A stretch of 64,000 nt of DNA from contig PDRZ01000016.1 of NCBI GenBank assembly GCA_002747035.1, forward strand, positions 1 through 64,000, read 5' to 3'. The DNA is from Rhodobacterales bacterium (GTDB taxonomy: Bacteria; Pseudomonadota; Alphaproteobacteria; Rhodobacterales; Rhodobacteraceae). A program made the position numbers and the translations under genes. A model generated the notes under the pieces. It worked only from the letters and a program-made list of their open reading frames with translations, did no database searches and was not told the DNA's origin. This document shows, piece by piece, positions 9,086 through 16,864 of this stretch (the stretch's first letter is position 1; each line of letters starts with the position of its first letter).

Positions 9086-9367
9086 TCACACAACAGTTAT
9101 GATCGCTCCCCGTAAGGTTTCGACAGATGGACGTGTTTTTGGGGGCTTGGCGCGCTCGGCTTGCGCGCCACACCCGAGTCGCGCGCGCAGCAACTGGAAC
9201 AGTATTGCGAGGTTGTTTGCGGCTATTGTCATGATGAACCGCGAACGGACGCGCTCGAAGCCACGATACATTGTTTGGGCCATGCCGCCGATAGTTATCG
9301 AAGAGTATTGCTTCGAATAGAACCATGTTCCGTCCGACGGATATGAGCCGATAGCCATGCGACCCAA
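9086..9367 (-). pseudogene. C-terminal remnant of a DDE transposase
   Basis: The minus-strand frame carries GGMAQTMYRGFERVRSRFIM and TIAANNLAILFQLLRA. The R-RG-(E/D)-RVR..F..T-AANNL pattern is the C-terminal end of IS5/IS1182-type transposases. No start, N terminus or catalytic DDE region is present, so this is a fragment. It lies between the methyltransferase promoter side and the tRNA fragment, that is, at the edge of the island. Confidence 0.6.
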
Positions 9368-9563
9368 GCTCTCACTCCGCCGCTGGTCCGGCTGCCTTCA
9401 CGTAAAGGTCGACGAACGCCAGCCGTTGGCAATCTCAGGCCTTTCATTCGTAATGGGAGCTATGCCGTCCAACTATGCCGCCCTGACCCGCCGAGAATGC
9501 CGATGCCGCGCATCTGTACCGTCGAAGACCCAATAAAATAAGGCCTTTGGTGCACCAGCATAT

Positions 9564-9633
9564 TCGGAAAACGGTCTCGAAAACCGTTGTCCCTTCACGG
9601 GGACCCAGGGTTCGAATCCCTGTCTCTCCGCCA
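9564..9633 (+). repeat. 3' fragment of tRNA-Ser(CGA): probable attachment-site scar
   Basis: This is the 3' part of a serine tRNA. The anticodon stem ACGGT/ACCGT (9571-9575/9583-9587) holds loop CTCGAAA with anticodon CGA at 9578-9580. A long class II variable arm follows, then a T arm with loop TTCGAAT, acceptor strand TCTCTCC (9623-9629), discriminator G and an encoded CCA (9631-9633). The 5' acceptor strand (expected GGAGAGA) and D arm are absent upstream, so this is not a working tRNA gene. Many tyrosine integrases recombine in tRNA 3' ends and leave exactly such a fragment at the far end of the island. With the tRNA reading rightward, the island is on the left (1-9563). Confidence 0.8.
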
Positions 9634-9710
9634 CTTGCCTTTGATTTCAATAGGTTACGAGAAATCGTGACATATCAGTATACACAGGCCAGAACCGAAC
9701 AGTGATGCCC

Positions 9711-9750
9711 TAGGGGTGATTTGCCGCAGATTGGGGTGATTTGCCGCGCT
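9711..9750 (+). repeat. 20-bp tandem repeat upstream of an unknown gene
   Basis: Two adjacent 20-bp units share GGGGTGATTTGCCGC (9713-9727 and 9733-9747) exactly. They sit about 70 bp before the start at 9818 and could be a paired regulator-binding site. No promoter boxes are clear. Confidence 0.5.
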
Positions 9751-9817
9751 ACACACGTAGTTGGTGACAGTTCTGTAATTGCTGTGCCATAACCAAGCCA
9801 AAAACGAGGTTTCAGCA

Positions 9818-10747
9818 GTGAACACATTTCGTATTGGATTTGACGGACCGGCAGTAGACAACGGTGAGATAGACGTTGCCGACCTCGCACCAGCTTTGCT
9901 TGCGTTAGGTGAGTTTTTTGAGGCAGCAAACCGCGCCCTCAACAAAGACCGCGCAGACGTGAAACTGAAAATCCGGGCTACTGAAAAGGGTAGCTTCGTC
10001 GCTCTGCTGGCGTTGGACGTAAGCTTTATCGTCGATATTTTGGATGCGGTGGCGGCACATCCTGAAAGGGTGACGGCAGCCAATGATCTGATGGACCTTG
10101 TAATCAAGGGGGGCAAGATCGTCGGCGGTGCAGCCGTTGGAACTTATGGGTTCTTCAAAACCCTAAAGTGGCTCAAAGGGAAAAGACCAGATAGCGCCGT
10201 TCAAAACGATGACGGCACCACGTCCCTCACAAAAGACGGCACCACGATAATCGTGGATCAGCGCACTATCGTTTTGCTGGAAGACATCGCAACGAGGGAA
10301 GCAACCGAAAAGTTCGTCAGGACTTCATTTCGGCAACAAGGAATAAAGACGGTCACTCTGGACGAAGAAGATGGGCAGGACGATGAACCGGACTTGACCT
10401 TGACCAAAGCCGACATTGGGTCGGCTACCGTTCCTGAGCCGTCAGAAGATGAAATCACCGAAACGTCCGATACGCGCGAAGCGCTGTTGAAGATCGTCAG
10501 TGCGCAATTTGCCGAAGGCTACTTGTGGCGTTTCACTGACGGCACCAATACCTTCACGGCTTCAATGGATGACGTTGACTTTGTGAAGAGATTGGACAAC
10601 TCGGAAATTGTGCTTTCGAAGAATGACACGCTTCGCTGTGTGATAGAAGAAACGCAACAATTGGCCGGGAACCGTCTCAAGACCGATACCAAAATAATCC
10701 ATGTGAAAGACCACATCTCTGGGGCGAGGCAACTTCGGCTGTTGTAG
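9818..10747 (+). CDS. Unrecognised protein, about 309 residues
   Basis: The GTG at 9818 (reading MNTFRIGFDGPAVDNGEIDV) is preferred over ATG 9779 because the earlier 13 residues look random and a GAGG lies eight bases before the GTG. The N-terminal domain (residues 1-85) is a compact alpha/beta region with LAPALLALGEFFEAANRALN. A glycine-rich hydrophobic stretch near 105-125 (KIVGGAAVGTYGFFKTLKWL) may be one membrane or re-entrant segment. An acidic linker (EEDGQDDEPD) leads to a C-terminal domain with FTDGTNTFTASMDDVDFVKR and VIEETQQL. I cannot assign a function. It is the first gene outside the tRNA scar and is preceded by a tandem repeat. Confidence 0.7.
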   Translation: MNTFRIGFDGPAVDNGEIDVADLAPALLALGEFFEAANRALNKDRADVKLKIRATEKGSFVALLALDVSFIVDILDAVAAHPERVTAANDLMDLVIKGGKIVGGAAVGTYGFFKTLKWLKGKRPDSAVQNDDGTTSLTKDGTTIIVDQRTIVLLEDIATREATEKFVRTSFRQQGIKTVTLDEEDGQDDEPDLTLTKADIGSATVPEPSEDEITETSDTREALLKIVSAQFAEGYLWRFTDGTNTFTASMDDVDFVKRLDNSEIVLSKNDTLRCVIEETQQLAGNRLKTDTKIIHVKDHISGARQLRLL

Positions 10748-10962
10748 GCGCACCCGGTGCGAGCGTGTGTTCGCCTCTGGTTCTCTTGTTGAGGCTGACG
10801 CCCCGGCTGCGCCGTCGCTCGCTGCGCTCGCTCTGTAGGACGGGGGGAACCCGTTCGGTACCCGCATTTGGTTGCTCTATCAAAAAGTATGGCATACTTT
10901 AGCGCCGCGATGAGCCAAGTTGCGAAAAGATGGCTCAGGTCAGTTTCTTAAAGAGAATTGCC

Positions 10963-11340
10963 ATGATCAAAAAGCTTCTTGTTGTCTCAGGTCTGCTTCT
11001 GTCGGGCTGCAGTTCCCTGGACCAAAATCCCACAAGAATGACCGGAGCCTATGTTTTTGGACATGAAGTCCGAAGTTTTCATCCCTGCGGCTCCAGTAAG
11101 GCGTATTGGGCGGTTCTGCCCGAGGCCGAGGCCAAGCGGCTGAATAATCTCAGCCTCAAGAAAGCGCAACGCACCGGAAAACCCTATCAACCTGTATTTG
11201 TTGATCTCACAGGACATCTGCGCCCGTCAGAAAATGAACAGGGGTTTGCTGCGGATTATGATGCCGTGTTGATGGTCGCAACAGTACATGCTGCGCAAAA
11301 TGCGATTCCGGCGGGCTGTGTGGTTTCAACAGGAAACTAA
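10963..11340 (+). CDS. Small predicted lipoprotein
   Basis: 125 residues from ATG 10963, which follows AAGAGA. The N terminus MIKKLLVVSGLLLSGCSS is a lipoprotein signal with lipobox LSGC, so Cys 16 should be lipidated and the protein anchored in the outer membrane. The mature part begins with the GAYVFGHEVRSFHPCGSSK segment, reminiscent of NlpE-like or HslJ/META-associated small beta domains, and contains two further cysteines (HPCGSS and AGCVV) that could form a disulfide. Function unknown. The dispersed palindromic repeat begins at its stop codon and its stem-loop may end the transcript. Confidence 0.75.
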   Translation: MIKKLLVVSGLLLSGCSSLDQNPTRMTGAYVFGHEVRSFHPCGSSKAYWAVLPEAEAKRLNNLSLKKAQRTGKPYQPVFVDLTGHLRPSENEQGFAADYDAVLMVATVHAAQNAIPAGCVVSTGN

Positions 11341-11456
11341 AGCGTCCTGCCAAAAACCTGACTCACGGGTTTTTGGCAGGACGCGCGAAACACATAAATG
11401 TCGCGCTGCGTTTGCCCTTTGCCCTGTCTCAGGTTAAAAGTCGAGCGTTTTAGGAG
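11339..11456 (+). repeat. Dispersed palindromic repeat, copy A
   Basis: About 118 bp, nearly identical to 23103-23220 in the same orientation. It starts with CTAAAGCGTCCTGCCAAAA, forms a long hairpin with GGGTTTTTGGCAGGACGC (11343-11383), continues through CGCGAAACACATAAATGTCGC and TTTGCCCTGTCTCAGGTTAAAA, and ends GTCGAGCGTTTTAGG. The two ends (CTAAAGCG.. and ..CGTTTTAG) are roughly inverted. The hairpin can act as a terminator for the lipoprotein gene. It codes for nothing itself; the size and structure fit a non-autonomous REP/MITE-like element. Confidence 0.75.
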
Positions 11457-11462
11457 GTAATC

Positions 11463-11807
11463 ATGACGCGCAGAAACAGTTTATTCGTAGTGATTGCACT
11501 GATTTGTCTGGCTGCCGGGGGCTGGCTGATGATGCGCCCCGTCACGCAGGGTCCGGCAAGTGACGGGTGGCAAACTACGCAAGCTGAAATCACCGCTGTC
11601 GAGCCTTTGGGGGACGGCACCTATGCCTATTCTGTCACCTATACACCCACTGCGGCGGATGGACATACGGCGGAATCCATTACGCAACATGCGCTTGGCG
11701 TGCCGCGGCCTCCTGTGAAGGGGCAGACATTAAAGATACGATATCGAATTCAAGAGCCTGTTATCTTTGAGATTCTGGATGAATTGCAATGGCGCACAGG
11801 TGACTGA
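11463..11807 (+). CDS. Small membrane-anchored protein, DUF3592-like
   Basis: 114 residues with a strong ribosome site (TAGGAGG) seven bases before ATG 11463. Residues 1-24 form one hydrophobic segment (SLFVVIALICLAAGGWLMM) that is either an anchor or an uncleaved signal. The rest is a periplasmic beta-rich domain, with DGWQTTQAEITAVEPL and YAYSVTYTPTAADG, then VKGQTLKIRYR. This is the arrangement of DUF3592-type proteins, in which a domain of this length follows one or two membrane segments. No enzymatic motif is visible. The function is unknown. Confidence 0.7.
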   Translation: MTRRNSLFVVIALICLAAGGWLMMRPVTQGPASDGWQTTQAEITAVEPLGDGTYAYSVTYTPTAADGHTAESITQHALGVPRPPVKGQTLKIRYRIQEPVIFEILDELQWRTGD

Positions 11808-11942
11808 GCAATACATGAGCCGGGTCTAAACTGCCCTGCCCGGTACAGACGCGCGAAACACTCTGATGTGAAGCCAGGCGGGGTAACAGCTTTCCTTCGT
11901 ACACGGCGTCGGCTAAGTGTGCGGAAAAATGGAGACAGAAAA

Positions 11943-12623
11943 ATGATGAGATGGTTTGCCGCTTTGGCCACTGGATTCTTATTGGCGGGGCCGACCTTTG
12001 CCAAGGACACGAGCAGCCTGCAAAACTATACTTGCCAGGATGGTTCCGAGCTTTCTGTTGCCTATATCACGGAAGAAAATGGCGGCGCTTTCGCGGTTCT
12101 TCTTGTCGATGGGAAGATGCATATCACGTCGGTCGCTGTCAGCGCCTCCGGTACACGTTATGTCGGCATGAATGATGAAGGTGTTTCGTGGCATGTTAAA
12201 CGCGGCGAGGGTCTTTTGACGCTGTTTGGGGATGAACGCCCGGCGCTGCAATGCTCTGAAACAGAAGTTTCGCAACAAACCGACATGAGCTATTCGATAG
12301 GTGGGGATGCGGAATGTGATGTGGAAGTGGTGCGACAAGACGACCGCACCGAATACAGCGTCACAGGCAGCACCACGGGAAATGAGTATTGCGATCTTGG
12401 CGTGAAGGCCGAAATGAATCAGACCTTCGAGATCAAATGGCTGTCGCCCACAAACCATACAACATGGATTGTCAGGGATGATGCCAGTGTTCTTCTCACC
12501 GAAACGTCACCTTACACCACTCAAGGCGAAGATGAAGTTCGCGTGCGTATCGGGTTGCCGCGCGCCCATGCGCGCCGGGCGAAGTCTCCAAAGCTGTTTT
12601 CGCTTATGCTCACCGTTAGATAA
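11943..12623 (+). CDS. Periplasmic protein with an MliC-type lysozyme-inhibitor domain
   Basis: 226 residues from ATG 11943 (GGAG nine bases upstream); the longer frame from 11868 adds an arginine-rich leader and is unlikely. A cleavable signal peptide, MMRWFAALATGFLLAGPTFA, is followed at about residues 30-100 by an MliC-like domain: YTCQDGSELSVAY, AVLLVDGKMH and SASGTRYVGMNDEGVSWH. MliC proteins bind and inhibit C-type lysozymes in the periplasm. The C-terminal half (residues 110-226) has four cysteines and no recognised domain. It is not a lipoprotein, unlike classical MliC. Inhibitor activity is inferred from the domain pattern only. Confidence 0.65.
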   Translation: MMRWFAALATGFLLAGPTFAKDTSSLQNYTCQDGSELSVAYITEENGGAFAVLLVDGKMHITSVAVSASGTRYVGMNDEGVSWHVKRGEGLLTLFGDERPALQCSETEVSQQTDMSYSIGGDAECDVEVVRQDDRTEYSVTGSTTGNEYCDLGVKAEMNQTFEIKWLSPTNHTTWIVRDDASVLLTETSPYTTQGEDEVRVRIGLPRAHARRAKSPKLFSLMLTVR

Positions 12624-12662
12624 CTGCCCTGAAAAGGGCAAAGCCCGGACGGCTCTTTTTCC
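12624..12662 (+). terminator. Possible intrinsic terminator
   Basis: Just after the stop at 12623 a GCCCT-GAAA-AGGGC hairpin (12626-12639) is followed by a short AGCC/GGCT stem and a run of five T ending at about 12660. It could separate the MliC-like gene from the channel gene. Confidence 0.45.
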
Positions 12663-12683
12663 TCCAATTCTCGAAAGACTGAA

Positions 12684-14900
12684 ATGCTCAACCTATTGCG
12701 CTGCCTGACGATGGTTATTGCTTTTGCTGCTGGCCCTGTATGGGCAGAGCAACCCTCAGGATCTGAGGTCAGCACAAATAGCACAAATGATGAGTTGAAT
12801 GCTCTGATCAGCATTCTGGAGGATGACAGCGCCAGAAATGCTCTGATTGAGCGCCTGCGAAAAGTCACTGCTGACCCGGCAGAGACACAGCCTGCACCAA
12901 CAGCGGTCGAACAGCCGACCTTCAGCCGCCGTATCGCGCAGATGACACAAAGTTTCGCGGTCTCCACAATGAAAAAAGCGGCGAAGGCAGGAAGGCAAAT
13001 CGCATCCCTGCCCGCAACAATAAAAAGGTTTGACAAACGGGCGCTTGTTGCTCTGTGGGGTACTCTGAAGCACCTTGCGGTCCTTATCTTTGTGACCGCG
13101 GGAGTATACTTCGTGCTGCGACGGTATGCCAAAGGTATGTATGTCCATCTGAACGAACGTACCGTTGGGGCCGGCATCGGCAAACGTTTCGGGCTATGGT
13201 TGCTTGCGGGCGGCATTGACGCCGCGACCGTCATCGCAACCTGGGCGGTTGGCTATGGTGTGGCCCTGTTGGCCGTCGGAGACACCGGACAAATTGGCAT
13301 CCGTCAAACCATGTTTCTGAACGCTTTCCTGTTGGTGAGCATGTTCAAAGTTGCCATCCGACTGTTTATCGCTCCGAATGCGCGCGAATTGCGCCCCCTG
13401 CCGGTCAGCACCTCCGCAGCGCGGTATTTGTCGCGGCGTATAACTTGGATTTCAGGTATTGTCGGCTATGGGCAATTGTTATTGGTGCCGATTGTAAATG
13501 GTAACGTCTCATATAGTTCGGGCCAGTTGGTCTCGACCGTGATTTCCATTTCTGTCTTGCTCTATCTGATCCGGATCAGCATCAAAAACCGTGTTGCTGT
13601 TGCCAATTGGATTGCAGGCGGCGCGTCAGAGGATGAAACGGCTCAGGATGACACGACCATTGAGGCGACAGAGACGCATAAGCCAGGCTTGGCACAGCGT
13701 TTGTCGGCCTATTGGTATGTTCTTGTTGTCGCATATCTGCTCGTGATGACATTCATTATTCTCGCGCAACCGCCACGCCTTGTGATGAAGAGCTTTATTT
13801 CATCAGGCCAAATGCTGCTTGTCGTCATGCTTGGTATAACACTGTCAAGCTTCCTGAACCGGATGACAGCAGATGGTGTTCCGATACCGAATACTCTGTC
13901 TCACCGATTCCCTTTGTTGCAAAGTCGTCTGAACAGCTTTCTACCACTGTTTCTGACTGTTATCCGCTATGCGATCGCTATGCTGGCGGGTCTGTTGCTG
14001 ATGGATGCGGTGTCTGCCATTGACTTGCCAAAGCTGATCTCCAGCCCGCTTGGACTGCAACTTGTGTCAACCGGGCTCGCAGTGCTGATCATTCTGTTTG
14101 TGTCGTTTCTGATCTGGCTCGCACTTGTCTCATGGATTGACTATCGGCTGAACCCATCGGTGGGCAAAGTCGCCTCATCCCGGGAACTGACCTTGCTGAC
14201 CCTGTTTCGAAACGCCGCGACAATCGCCCTGCTGGTCATAACGCTGATGTTTGTTCTGTCAGAGATCGGCCTTGATATTGCGCCCCTGCTGGCGTCGGCC
14301 GGGGTGCTTGGTCTCGCCATCGGTTTTGGCGCGCAGAAGATGGTACAGGACATCATCACCGGCATCTTCATTCAAATTGAAAATGCTATGAATGTCGGGG
14401 ACATTGTCACTGTTGGGAATATCACCGGCAAAGTTGAGAAGCTGACGATCCGATCTGTCAGCATCCGTGACAAGGAAGGCGCATTCCACATTCTGCCATT
14501 TTCGTCAGTCGATATGGTGACAAGCTATGCCCGTGATTTCGGCTATTACCTTTGCGATATGGGGGTTGGTTATTCAGAGGATGCCGACGCCGTCAAAACC
14601 GCAATGCTTGATGCCTTCAATGAGTTGGTTTCTGTCAAGGAACACAAAAAGAAAATCAAGGGGGATCTTGAGTGGCATGGGCTTCAATCATTTGGTGATA
14701 GTGCCGTTGTGTTCCGTGCCAGGATCAAATGTACCCCTGGCGATCAATGGGCCATTGGCCGGGCCTATAACCAGATTATGAAACGGATTTTCGACGAAAG
14801 AGGTATCGAAATACCCTTCCCGCATCAGACGCTATATTTTGGCGATGCACAGGAAAAGGAATCTGGTCCTGAGAAGCTCACAAACGCTAACAAAGCTTGA
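12684..14900 (+). CDS. MscS-family mechanosensitive channel, large form
   Basis: 738 residues. A signal peptide (MLNLLRCLTMVIAFAAGPVWA) is followed by a short periplasmic region to about residue 115. Many hydrophobic segments then lie between about 115 and 530, giving roughly ten or eleven membrane helices. The conserved MscS core comes next: the pore helix LLASAGVLGLAIGFGAQKMV near 540-558, then FIQIENAMNVGDIV and the beta domain GKVEKLTIRSVSIRDKEGAFHI. A cytoplasmic alpha/beta domain ends IEIPFPHQTLYF. Channels of this kind open under membrane tension and release solutes during osmotic downshock. Extra N-terminal helices make it a MscK/YbiO-like large member, not the small MscS. It appears to be a single-gene unit. 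Confidence 0.9.
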   Translation: MLNLLRCLTMVIAFAAGPVWAEQPSGSEVSTNSTNDELNALISILEDDSARNALIERLRKVTADPAETQPAPTAVEQPTFSRRIAQMTQSFAVSTMKKAAKAGRQIASLPATIKRFDKRALVALWGTLKHLAVLIFVTAGVYFVLRRYAKGMYVHLNERTVGAGIGKRFGLWLLAGGIDAATVIATWAVGYGVALLAVGDTGQIGIRQTMFLNAFLLVSMFKVAIRLFIAPNARELRPLPVSTSAARYLSRRITWISGIVGYGQLLLVPIVNGNVSYSSGQLVSTVISISVLLYLIRISIKNRVAVANWIAGGASEDETAQDDTTIEATETHKPGLAQRLSAYWYVLVVAYLLVMTFIILAQPPRLVMKSFISSGQMLLVVMLGITLSSFLNRMTADGVPIPNTLSHRFPLLQSRLNSFLPLFLTVIRYAIAMLAGLLLMDAVSAIDLPKLISSPLGLQLVSTGLAVLIILFVSFLIWLALVSWIDYRLNPSVGKVASSRELTLLTLFRNAATIALLVITLMFVLSEIGLDIAPLLASAGVLGLAIGFGAQKMVQDIITGIFIQIENAMNVGDIVTVGNITGKVEKLTIRSVSIRDKEGAFHILPFSSVDMVTSYARDFGYYLCDMGVGYSEDADAVKTAMLDAFNELVSVKEHKKKIKGDLEWHGLQSFGDSAVVFRARIKCTPGDQWAIGRAYNQIMKRIFDERGIEIPFPHQTLYFGDAQEKESGPEKLTNANKA

Positions 14901-15205
14901 GTGCATGATGGTGGAATAATGTGTTGCGACCTTCCCGGACAGGATTACGCGCAGAGAATGCAGCAATTGGTCAGGCGGCGCGCATCAGCGGGGACAGGCT
15001 CTGAACGGCCTTCCCTTACGAATAATATCTCGGCAGCTTACCTTTCAATGCGGCTGTAACCTTCGAAGAAGCGATCATGCCGCTGGTGCCCGACAAGGGC
15101 CATGTATTTGCTCCTTGCGCCATGAGAACATGGGTAAATCCTGGGCCATAAAGTTAACGGTAACGGCTTGCAGGGGCTTGGATTTTAAATAATCAAAAAC
15201 TGACC
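14901..15205. other. No intact gene; probable transposon debris
   Basis: No frame of convincing length. A minus-strand stretch at about 14968-15008 reads KAVQSLSPLMRAA and a stop, which looks like the end of a transposase, and a plus-strand stretch near 15050-15150 reads TFEEAIMPLVPDKGHVFAP. Neither can be assigned. With the transposase fragment immediately to the right, this looks like a graveyard of old insertions. Confidence 0.35.
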
Positions 15206-15415
15206 CTACGTCTCAATAACAGGCTTTAGGCCGCCCTTTGAACGACCGATTGCATGAGCTTCAGCCCCCTCTTTTGCGCCGCGGGCATCCGCGCGGGCCT
15301 TGCAGATGGTTGCATCCACAAGGACGTATTCGAAGTCGGGGTCATGAGACAAGGCATTGAAAAGACTCTCCCAAACGCCCGCCAGCGTCCAACGTCGGAA
15401 CCGGCAATGCGCCGG
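15206..15415 (-). pseudogene. C-terminal fragment of an IS5-family transposase
   Basis: The minus-strand frame, which is too short and start-less to be a gene, reads HCRFRRWTLAGVWESLF, then DFEYVLVDATICKARADARG, and ends GRSKGGLKPVIET and a stop at 15206-15208. The WESLF...VLVDATICKAR...GAK pattern is the central-to-C-terminal region of IS5/IS427-type transposases, including the second catalytic Asp context. An upstream stop at 15416-15418 and the missing C-terminal tail show it is dead. Confidence 0.7.
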
Positions 15416-15559
15416 TCAGGGTTCGTCTGCTCAAGATCGCCTCGGCTTTCGATCTTGAATCAGACCCCCCGCAAATGGGAAAACCCCATCAATGAAGACA
15501 CCACCTAAGGCGATGAAACCAAAACAGCGCGCCACATCCGGCACCTCTTTCCCTTTGGT

Positions 15560-16336
15560 TTATCGCCCTTCGAAACGAGGGGGGCGTTTTTCCAGGAAGG
15601 CAACAACCCCCTCCTTGAAATCCCGGGTCTGCCCCGCCTTGCCCTGTAGCTTGGCTTCGGCATTCAACTGGCCTTCAAACCCCTCTTCCCAACTGCCGCG
15701 AATGGCGCGTTTGGTCAGCGTGTAGGCCCGTGTGGGACCTTGGGCCAGTTGTGCGGCGCGCGCACGCCAACGGGTTTCGAATTCGGCATCCGGCACGGCT
15801 TCCCAGATCATTCCCCACTCATCGGCCTGTTTCGCCGTGATTTTGTCGGCAAACAACGCCGCTCCCATCGCCTTGGCCGTTCCCATTTGGCGCGGCATCC
15901 AATAGGTGCCCCCCGCGTCCGGGATCAAACCAATACGGGTAAAAGCCTGAAGGAAATAGGCGCTCTCGGCGGCAATCACCACATCTGCCGCCAGGGCAAG
16001 ATTGGCCCCGGCCCCGGCCGCCGCGCCATTGACAGCGGCGATCACCGGCAAGGGACAGTCATGAAGCTGGCGGAGCATGGGGTTGTATTCGTCTCGCAAC
16101 CCGCGCTCAAGATCCAAGCCCCCCGCATTGGCGTCGCCCAGGTCCTGCCCGGAACAAAAAGCCTTGCCCGCACCAGTGATCACAATCACCCCGGCCCCGT
16201 CTGTTTCGGCCTGGCGCACCGCGTCTGGAATTTCCGCCCGCATCTGCGCTGTCAATGCGTTCATCTTGTCAGGACGGTTCAGCGTAATCACCGCCACCCC
16301 GTCATTCACGTCATAGCGTATTGCCTTGTAGACCAC
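15560..16336 (-). CDS. Enoyl-CoA hydratase/isomerase (crotonase family), PaaG-like
   Basis: 258 residues from GTG 16336, eight bases after AAGGGGAG; the longer frame to 16381 has no better start. Crotonase motifs are clear: ITLNRPDKMNALT near 20, TGAGKAFCSGQDLGD (oxyanion-hole strand) near 55-69, and AAVNGAAAGAGANLALAADV near 100-120. A GLIPDAGGTYWMPR segment follows, where the acidic residue (Asp in PDAGGT) is the usual catalytic position of PaaG/isomerase-like members. It probably acts on a ring- or chain-unsaturated acyl-CoA, perhaps in phenylacetate or fatty-acid breakdown; the substrate cannot be read from sequence. It is 75 bases downstream of ccmH and may be co-transcribed with it. Confidence 0.88.
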   Translation of the reverse strand: MVYKAIRYDVNDGVAVITLNRPDKMNALTAQMRAEIPDAVRQAETDGAGVIVITGAGKAFCSGQDLGDANAGGLDLERGLRDEYNPMLRQLHDCPLPVIAAVNGAAAGAGANLALAADVVIAAESAYFLQAFTRIGLIPDAGGTYWMPRQMGTAKAMGAALFADKITAKQADEWGMIWEAVPDAEFETRWRARAAQLAQGPTRAYTLTKRAIRGSWEEGFEGQLNAEAKLQGKAGQTRDFKEGVVAFLEKRPPRFEGR

Positions 16337-16411
16337 GGCATTCTCCCCTTTGCGCAGCTCAGCCCGACCAGCCAAACGCATTTTGCTCGTCGGCCCAAGA
16401 AAAACCCTGCG

Positions 16412-16864
16412 TCAGCCCTTCATGATCTCGTCAAGCCGCCTGGCTTCGTCCACGCTCAGCGCGGCCTCTTCCACCGCCGGGGCCCTGGACCTGCGTCTGA
16501 GATAGGCCAGCCCCCCTGCCCCGGCAAGAAGCAGCATCGCGGGGCCTGCGGCCCAGAGAAACCAGTTACTGCCGCGTGCCGTAGGGTTCAACAGGACGTA
16601 TTCACCATAACGGTCCACAAGGAAATCCACCGCCTCTGTGTCGCTATCCCCGGCCACGAGCCGCTCGCGCACAAGTATACGCAAATCCCGTGCAAGCTCG
16701 GCGTTGCTGTCGTCGATGCTCTCGTTGCGGCAGACAAGACAGCGCAACCCCCTGGACAGCTCCCGCGCCCGCGCTTCCAGCGCCGGGTCATCCAGAATCT
16801 CGTCAGGTTCAACAGCACCAACCGGGCTGGCCAATACGGCCAGCGCAAAAATCAGACGTCTCAT
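16412..16864 (-). CDS. ccmH: Cytochrome c maturation protein CcmH (CycL)
   Basis: 150 residues from ATG 16864, overlapping the ccmF stop by four bases. A signal peptide (MRRLIFALAVLASPVGA) precedes the domain with the essential redox motif LRCLVCRNESI (CxxC near residues 42-45), and a C-terminal membrane helix (WFLWAAGPAMLLLAGAGGLA) near 100-120 anchors it facing the periplasm. CcmH keeps apocytochrome cysteines reduced and works with CcmF in haem ligation. A frame continuing to 17017 is inside ccmF and is not used. Confidence 0.93.
   Translation of the reverse strand: MRRLIFALAVLASPVGAVEPDEILDDPALEARARELSRGLRCLVCRNESIDDSNAELARDLRILVRERLVAGDSDTEAVDFLVDRYGEYVLLNPTARGSNWFLWAAGPAMLLLAGAGGLAYLRRRSRAPAVEEAALSVDEARRLDEIMKG

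Noticed and set aside
9444-9650. Minus-strand frame containing GGETGIRTLGPREGTTVFET
   Set aside because: This sequence is the well-known false translation of the antisense of a tRNA-Ser 3' end; it is accounted for by the tRNA fragment.
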